Origin: Perca fluviatilis
Lineage: Eukaryota; Chordata; Actinopteri; Perciformes; Percidae
Reading direction: 5' to 3'
NCBI RefSeq assembly: GCF_010015445.1
Contig: NC_053118.1
Coordinates: forward strand, 23,530,437 to 23,594,436
DNA: 64,000 nt
Shown piece by piece: positions 47,384-64,000 of the stretch. A model generated the notes under the pieces. The model made no database searches. It saw only the letters and a list, made by a program, of their open reading frames with translations, and was not told the origin of the DNA. Position 1 is the first letter of the stretch. Each line of letters starts with the position of its first letter. The position numbers were made by a program, and so were the translations under genes.

Positions 47384-49642
47384 CTGAAAACAACACAAGG
47401 AAACAAACAACACAAGGAAACATGAAGTCCCTCACAATAGCATTATTTACCAAGCAGACAAAGGAGAAAGAGCACTGGCTGACTTCACCAACCAGTGCAC
47501 TCAGTCAACAAAAGATATTGGCCGCCTAAAGAGCAAAACATTGTTAACTGCAAGATGAGATGCAGGCCTCTTTTAATCAAGTGTTTTGTGGAGGCCATAT
47601 AGGGGCGGCCGGTAAGACAATACACATTTGACACTGTAAGAGATTTTTCAATTACTGTTAAAACAAAGAAGATATCCCTATATATCTGGTTGTATGTAGC
47701 CATTGTTTGCAAATCAATCAAAAGGGCTGTGTTAAGCTTCTTCTTTTTTTTACTATTATTGTTTAAAACAGCTAAAGAGTTAATTATTATCAAAATTGTT
47801 GGCAATTCTTTTTTGGTTGATTGACTCAACTGACTGATTGAATTAATTAACCATGAGATTTAGATTAGATTAGAGCTAGTATCATTGTTTGGCCTTTTTG
47901 GATTGACAGGATTTTTGCATCAATGGGATTAAATATTTGTCAAGTGATTAATCAATTCAGTGTATAGGTTCTACATTTTCAGGGTTTCCCATACATAGGT
48001 TGTTATTTTTCTGCTGAATAATTAAAAATTAAATCTGCAATTGTTTTGAAACCTGATTAAAGCGGTTCAGTCATTTCAAAGCAAAAACAGTGAGGAAAAC
48101 GCAAAACATTTCCCCATTGTAGTTTCTTAAATCAAATGAGAGTACTTGCTGCTTTTTTGTCTTATATCATTGTTAATAATTAGATATCGTTCGGTTTTGA
48201 AATTTTGGTCGAACAAAACTAGCTATTTGAAAACATCAGCTTTGATCAGCTACTGTATGAGAGGTTGTGATTGGCCCAACGACAAACATTCTAATCTGGT
48301 TATTTTATCAATGATTTTAATTCTCAATTTAAATTTCCAGAAAAAGTAGTTAATATTTTATATTGATATAATAAATGTTTAGCGTGATTTTACCTCTAGA
48401 CCATTCTGTCAGAAATGAGAGCCTTTGTAAACAGAATAACCATAGTTCTCTTTTCAATAATCCCACATATAACTTTACACAACATGTTCACAACAAAGCT
48501 GTAGGTGGAGTAAACCGCAGTATCGCTGGGTAGAGGGTAAAGCTGACGATGGAATCACTCATCCACACAATATTCCCTCACAGTCGGCCAAAATCATCCC
48601 ACTTCACTTCGGGTTTTCTTTTAGTGTGCAGATTGTTGTGGTCCCGATATTTTCTGGGTTCATAGTGGTTGGGGTCATCGTGAAGTGAGGCCACGTCACT
48701 TTTCACAACCGTATCGAGATCAGCTATAACTTACCTTCTTTTTAAGACAGAAAACAACCACACTAACTAGCTACACGAATCGTTGGGATTAAGCAATGTT
48801 AGCTTCCAACGTCTCTACGTCTATAACATGTAAAGCGTGTTTTTGTTGATCCGCAATCACCCGTTTATGGTGCTAGCTATCAACGACAATGCCAACAGCT
48901 GCGGCTAACGGATAGCCAAGACGTAACTGTGCACATACCTTTGTAAAAGACAAAAACAAGTTTGACGCAAAACACAACAAATTGAGATTTACTCCAGTGG
49001 TCCCTTATGCCGTCAAGTTTCTCAAAAAGAATGCCCTGGTTGACAATTATTAGCACAAAAAACAGTCATAACGTACGGGAATGCGATCATTTCAAAGATG
49101 TCGACTGGTCTACTTACTCTGCAGAACGAAAACAACAACAAACTCTGCAACGCCCGCCCACCACATCTGTGACCAATCAAAGACGAGTGTGTAGATTGAC
49201 AGCGGAATCTGTCCATTCAGAAGGAATCAAAAGCAGGTTTGCAGTGCGTTCATTGGATGAGTAATGCAGTCCGTCTACACTTGTTGTCGCCTCGTTTTCT
49301 ATGAGTGATGACACAAATAGCCAATAGCAGGTCCTGGAAACTGGGCCAGGCCGACGGGTCACGCCTATGGTCACGCCTCAGCAAGGCTACGTGCATTATC
49401 TGCACTGTTCTTATGCACACACACACACAAAAAAAATAAAAAAATAAAAACTCTCTTTTTTCTGTAAACAGATCGTGCAGACACATGCCAGTAACTCACA
49501 GTAAGTGCTCGCAGTCAACGTGCAACATTGCTGCTGATGTACAATTTGTCACAGTTTTAACTATAAATGACCAAAACAGCTTCGGTGATAAAAGGAAATA
49601 AGCCACAGCACCATCTCAAAAACGCATATGTTCAAAAGTGAT
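47384..49642. other. Region upstream of the GABARAP-like gene
   Basis: No coding exon was seen from 47384 to 48930, which is AT-rich and likely intronic to the 5' untranslated exon. The candidate promoter lies at 48931-49330. From 49331 to the RhoGEF polyA signal nothing was recognised. Confidence 0.5.
48931..49330 (-). promoter_or_regulatory. Candidate 5' exon and promoter of the GABARAP-like gene
   Basis: A good minus-strand donor (GTATGTGC, 48938-48931) could end an untranslated exon starting near 49000-49100. The region beyond contains CpGs and CCAAT-type elements: CCAAT on the plus strand near 49174 and 49320, and on the minus strand near 49253. No TATA box is apparent. A second possible donor, GTAAGT, ends a putative exon at 48735. 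This is a weak, pattern-based call. Confidence 0.35.
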
Positions 49643-50226
49643 TTTATTCCACCAATCTGAATGTATTGAAATGTCCTCACTGTGTAAGATCTGTACATGT
49701 TTATGTCATCTTGTACATTTTGCACAATTTCTGTTAGCTCTCCTGCATGCAGGGGCCAACCTTTCAAAAGACATGCACCGCACATGTTACTGTTAGCTTC
49801 TGTTCAATATACAGATATAATACATTTCCCAAACAGCATTTCTTGGAAAAATGTGATTTCCCTTTAAAAACATTTTCTCTTAAAAACCCAAGTCTTTTGA
49901 TGTATCACATCACACAATGTACTGTTGCTAACAGTTAATAGGGCCACAATGTCCTTATTGTCTTTAAGATAGACCTCAGCAGTCCACGCATTGCTCTAAT
50001 GGCAATATATTGTTCCACCGAGTGAAACAAGTGAGACCCAATGCTACATTTAGAGGTTACAGCATTTCAGTTGCTGCACGATTGTGAGCCATTCAAATGG
50101 TAGAAATCCCCATTTGTAACACTGAATGTCCATGGTCCAACTTCCAGCAGTTTGAAGCAAACAACTGAGAGTCTTATCCTTTACGGTGCTTCCAGGATGT
50201 CGCTTTGTTTAGTCTGAGCGTCCTGG
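49643..50226 (-). terminator. arhgef5: RhoGEF 3' UTR with polyA signal
   Basis: Downstream of the minus-strand stop at 50227 no further coding exon was seen. AATAAAAT lies at 49648-49641 (hexamer 49648-49643), giving a 3' UTR of about 580 bases. Confidence 0.5.
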
Positions 50227-59746
<9,520 letters not shown>

Positions 59747-60298
59747 TGTATCATAATTTGGAGAACCTAAAAGACAGCAAGAGTCCACATTATCAATTTA
59801 GACATCAGGCATTAAGAGTCAAGACATTTTTTAGGGACAAATAACTGTAATGCAGGTTTAAGCAATATGGGAGGTCTGCAAACTTTGACATACTTAGTTA
59901 ATGTCACAGAGTTGAGTATGAATACTCTGTGGAAATATATTTCACTAACATTACTGCTACCTTTGAAAAACCATGATAGCTGCAACAACTGTACTTTGGA
60001 GCTCAAAGCTATATATTGTAAGTCAGTCGGTGGTTGTATAATAACTTTACAATAGAAAAGTATGCCAGATAAAAGGTGACACCTCTTACAGTTCTCTATG
60101 CAGCACAGACTTACAAAGCACAGCATACCAAAAGAAGTCTTTCAGAAAGTGAAGGCTTGTGACACATAAGCACGGTACATGTAACATGTAAACCACAACT
60201 AAGCTGGATCTAACTCTGTGTTCAAACCAGAAGCAAATTACAGTAATAAGTAAGTGTTCATTTGAAATCCAGGAGAACAAAATAATAAAGAAACTCAC

Positions 60299-60350
60299 CT
60301 GAATGTTGTTTCCTGGGGGAGATCTGTGGCCTCCCCCCAGGTCCAGCTCA
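60299..60350 (-). other. arhgef5: Candidate 5' untranslated exon of the RhoGEF gene
   Basis: A strong minus-strand donor (GTGAGTTT, 60298-60291) ends an exon of unknown upstream limit. It joins in phase 1 to the large exon's acceptor at 59767-59769. In that frame there is a stop and no ATG between stop and donor, so the exon would be untranslated and translation would begin at 59746 (MGTKRPSC). No TATA box was seen upstream to about 60700. Confidence 0.45.
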
Positions 60351-61304
60351 GCTCAAAACCATAGGATTCCACAACACACAATAATCCAGTCCCTGTATAC
60401 ACATCGTCTAGTTGACGTTGAATGACCTCCTTTTGTTCAAATTAATCACAACTGCCTTATTCTATCAATATTTAAAATTTTGTGAAAAACGTAATGTTTA
60501 CGCCTGAGCTCTACTTGCTTTTCCCTCTGCCTCGTTCCCCTCCTTGAAATTCCCAAACAAGTCTCAACAGATTGACACTTATCGCTCCCCTCCTTCTCTC
60601 TGTCTTGCTCTCTCCGTGGCTGTTGCTGAACAGGGAGATCTCTAATAAATAAATAAAAAATCGGTCGAGTCTGTCCACTACTTTAGTCCTTTTCGGCACT
60701 GCCGACGTGATCGCCTGTGTGTGGACTGGAGCCCCCCCAAACAAAAAACTACATAACTCTCTCCTCTCTCCTGCCCCATTCTCTGGCGAAACACAGGAAG
60801 TACACCACCTTGGTGTCTCTGTCTTGGAGCAACGATTGGTTGATATGGAGTAGCCGGGTGTGTCTGCACAACACACACACACACAGGCAGGTAAGGTAAG
60901 ATAAAAATAAGAGAGAGAGGGGGGAGGGGAGCCATAAAGTGAGGCTTGAGATCACACACACAGATTGGTGGAGAGCTCATTGAGGCCTATACAACTTCTC
61001 TACATTCCCCTGGGAGGTAGTAAGGAGAGGGACATACAAACTGCTTCCGTTTATAAAAAAAAGATTAGACAATCACGCAGGAGGAAACCAAGGAAAGGAG
61101 CATTTACAAGGCTGATCTGTGAATTATTTGTTTAACAATGACTGATTGATTGAGTGCTGTAGTGGCCTGCGATTAAAGTTTTGGAGTAGACTACCACAAC
61201 TCTGTCATTACCATAAAGACAAAAAGACCCCACATTTGTTCTTCATTTTAATTTAGGCCACTTTGTAATTCAGATTCATTCATTTTATAATTTTACATCT
61301 CAAG

Positions 61305-61500
61305 TTGCAAGTTTATTTAGGTACACCTAGCTAAACCTTATGGAATAAAACACCCCTGCAATTCATCCTATGAGGGTTATTATAGTGTTCAGTTTTGTCC
61401 AGGTGTTAATTTAATTCTATGGTTATTTTGCAGACTTTGTAGTTTGTGGTGCTGATCAGTTGTATTGTAATATACTCAGAAGTGTTTCTAAAATTTTGGG
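61305..61500. repeat. Dispersed repeat, copy 2 of an inverted pair
   Basis: A diverged, inverted relative of 38470-38648, from TTTATTTAGGTACACCTAGC to AGTGTTTCTAAAATTTTGGG. Confidence 0.45.
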
Positions 61501-62275
61501 CAACCCCATTTATACCAGTGAGGGCATTAATTTTTGCTACCAAAAGAAAATTGATACAATCAATTTCCTCATCTCAGCAATCTAATCTTTTGACCCATAC
61601 ATTTATCCATTATCTACACCTGCTTGTCCTTTGCTTGGACGCAGGGGCTGAAGCCTCCCAGCTCACATGGCAAAATTTAATCTTTTGAACATTTTGAAAT
61701 ATCTTTGAGTATGTGGTTTTGCACCGACCAGGGAGTGCAAAAATAACGGTGTTGCACTTGTAAATGCCAATAAAGTAATTGAACTTAACTTGCTGTAATA
61801 ATTAACTGTCTTCCTCTAAAAGTAAGGGTTCTAATTTCTGTTGAGGTTAAAAAGCTAACAATGATGGTGAGCTAGGCTGTTGTAAAAAAATAAAAATAAA
61901 AAATCTGTTAATTGCAATACAAACTAAACTCTCTTCCCATGGATGTTTTAGACAGGCTACTGAGGAATGTGTATCATCTTTAATCTTATCATTTTTAAAT
62001 ACTTCTTTTTGTAGTATTGGGTTATGATTAGAATAATGGGCATTGCTTCAGGGGAAATCAAGCTGATAAAACTCTTAACAGGTCTATTCAAATTCATGAT
62101 GATAAATTGGAAGGATAAGGTACAGATTACTGTATACAAAACAAACTGTGTCGACATGTTTTGTTTCTGACACAATTGAAACATTATACTGAATATATTG
62201 TACTCTACTTTGTAAGGCCCCAATATAATGTACACTGCTAAAATGTAATTCATCCCAGAGCAAAATATTCTACAC

Positions 62276-62278
<3 letters not shown>

Positions 62279-62327
<49 letters not shown>
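62279..62327. repeat. (TA)n microsatellite
   Basis: 49 bases of TA. A minus-strand open frame across it is an artefact. Confidence 0.95.
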
Positions 62328-62335
<8 letters not shown>

Positions 62336-62574
62336 GCTGTATATATTCTACTTCTTAATAGGTGATTATCTTTAAGTGACAAAATACACTCAGTTGCCAC
62401 CATTGCCAGGTAATTTGATAAACAAAAATAATTCTAATGCAGTGCAATAAATCCAACTGTCATGAGATTATGATGTTTTGTTTTTGTTAAGAAGTATTTT
62501 AGAAAAGGTGTTGAATCAACTTTATGGTCATTTTTTCCTGTTGACATTGAGAGAACAGTGAAATTAAATCACAG

Positions 62575-62680
62575 CAAGTAGGCACTGCAGAGTTCGATCC
62601 CCGGTCCGGGCAGGACCTTTCTGTGTGGAGTCTGCTTCTCCCCGTGTTTGTGTGGGTTTACTTCCAATAAAGACATGCAT
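62575..62680. repeat. LINE/SINE fragment with tRNA-like B box
   Basis: GAGTTCGATCCCCGGTCCGG followed by GGACCTTTCTGTGTGGAGTC and CTCCCCGTGTTTGTGTGGGT matches a very common fish retroelement region. Only a short piece is present. Confidence 0.65.
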
Positions 62681-62958
62681 TCTAGATAGGACTAGGCCTA
62701 CAGTTGAAAATGTAATAACACGGGCACATTTACAGCGATGTTGATTGATGTGCATTGTCCTAATAAATACATTTTGAACCCCCCCCAATGTCAATGTCTT
62801 CAAAGACTTTGGTGGAATCCTGATGTTTCCTGTAGTGTAGAGCAGAACCACGGCAGCAGGATCAGCCACGATCCAAGGAAATCTGTGAGATGAGAAAGCA
62901 CAAGGACTCTGGGGAAGAAGCTTGAGTAACATGCATTAATGGGACATGAATGCACACA

Positions 62959-62959
<1 letters not shown>

Positions 62960-62998
<39 letters not shown>
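62960..62998. repeat. (GA)n microsatellite
   Basis: 39-base GA run. Confidence 0.95.
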
Positions 62999-63000
<2 letters not shown>

Positions 63001-63479
63001 CTCAGTGTGTCATAGGAAGTCCGCTGACGGGCGATTTTAGACCCTTTTTAGGGGGTCTCAATATTAAACAGGTTAATATCCTATGTCGCTGTCACCGATG
63101 CTATGGGGATGTGCTGAGTATGTCTCTTGGGGACTTAGTGTTATGGCTTGATTGTGACTATGCTGTAAAACCAATTTCCCCAAGGTGGAAATGTATGACA
63201 AATCTTTTTTTTTTTTTTTTTTTTTTTTACTTTTTTAAACACTTACTTGATCTGGAGATGCATCCTATTAAATGATGATTAAATATGTAATGATTTTTCA
63301 GCGTTAACAGAGGCACACAGAGATCGCCATGCTTGAGCGTTTCCTCTTCCCCACAGTGATCTGTTTCTAGTCAGCTGATGCGGGTAAGATTCAGCTGCAG
63401 CTCATTGGTCGACCTGACGGTCACATGCGCGCGTGTGTTTAGATTCACTTCCGCACTCCGCTGCTGTCTGTAGCATGTT

Positions 63480-63769
63480 AGCCTCTGCGATGCCACTGCA
63501 CACATTCTGAGGAAAAGCGCTTTTGTTATTAAGGACAGGAAAAGGGTGCAGCTAATAACGATCATTTAAAACTCCCCAACACATGCAGATTGACTTGATT
63601 GCATCTGCTTAACAAAATAGCAGTTTTATTGTTTCTAAGTAAACCAGGAAGCGACGTTAGCGCCAGGAAGCTCACTACATCATCAACGGGCTTCATGGTT
63701 AAACATTTGTTAAACTGTAACTAACAAAGAAGCCTTCCCCGCTTGTTGGCAGCAGAATAAGTCATGAAG
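63480..63769 (+). other. Possible first exon of a downstream plus-strand gene
   Basis: ATG AAG at 63764-63769 is followed at once by a good donor, GTAGGTG. The preceding 300 bases are richer in CpG and GC than the surroundings. This could be a 5' UTR plus two codons of a gene that continues beyond the window. There is no homology support. Confidence 0.2.
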
Positions 63770-64000
63770 GTAGGTGAACAATGTAGCCTAATGGTAAACT
63801 CGGTTAAGCCTTTCAGAGAGGTGTTTTCATCTGACTGTATTTTCTCAGCAAAAGTTATTTCCTCATGCGGAGATGAACAGACATTTTGCATGCATGCACA
63901 CACTGTATATGGCTGGCTTAATATGTGGTTTCACAACTTCATTTCCCAATTACACGATGAGTTTATAGGGGTCGTATTCTGTTTTTGTGTCCTTGGATTA

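Larger units (their letters stand above)
60360..63479. other. Region upstream of the RhoGEF gene
   Basis: No supported gene. Contents: a possible promoter area up to about 60800, a dispersed repeat (61305-61500), a (TA)n (62279-62327), an L2-like fragment (62575-62680), a (GA)n (62960-62998) and a T tract (63207-63228). Confidence 0.5.

Noticed and set aside
62579..62640. Possible tRNA gene (B-box GTTCGATCC)
   Set aside because: No matching A box or cloverleaf; downstream sequence is a known type of retroelement.

Overview
The window reads as nuclear DNA of a teleost fish, probably a percomorph. It has split vertebrate genes with short GT-AG introns, many dinucleotide and tetranucleotide microsatellites, and many small dispersed repeats of the kind seen in spiny-rayed fish genomes. 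No rRNA, tRNA, CRISPR array or bacterial/phage feature was seen. All gene models are hand-spliced from the sequence. Exon phases were checked and are continuous in four of the five genes.

Layout. (1) 1-24646 (+): an ephb6-type Eph receptor without its first exons; 17 coding exons run from the ephrin-binding domain to a terminal VEV. (2) 24647-31700: a gene-free, repeat-filled spacer. (3) 31700-37796 (+): trpv6, a calcium channel gene with 16 coding exons, a TATA-box promoter candidate and a polyA signal. (4) 38159-43452 (-): a type II C-type lectin-like receptor, tail-to-tail with trpv6, with two alternative 5' ends that encode different cytoplasmic tails. (5) 44154-47383 (-): a divergent GABARAP/ATG8-family gene of exactly 117 codons. 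(6) 49643-60350 (-): an ephexin-family RhoGEF, most likely arhgef5, with a single 3.8-kb charged exon followed by DH, PH and SH3 exons. (7) 60400-64000: no firm gene; a possible first exon of a plus-strand gene lies near 63764.

The order EPHB6-TRPV6 with ARHGEF5 nearby recalls human chromosome 7q34-q35 (recalled knowledge, not searched), which supports the gene names. Ephexins are RhoGEFs that act downstream of Eph receptors, so an Eph receptor and an ephexin lie about 25 kb apart here.

Most notable: the fish EphB6 kinase keeps the catalytic residues that mammalian EphB6 has lost, although its glycine loop is altered. The RhoGEF gene appears to lack the exon(s) for the first half of its DH domain, exactly where a T-poor, A/C-rich block of about 1.3 kb lies. 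The lectin gene has phase-compatible alternative first exons. Several non-autonomous DNA transposons with clear terminal inverted repeats sit in introns and spacers. No convincing wholly new biological system was found.
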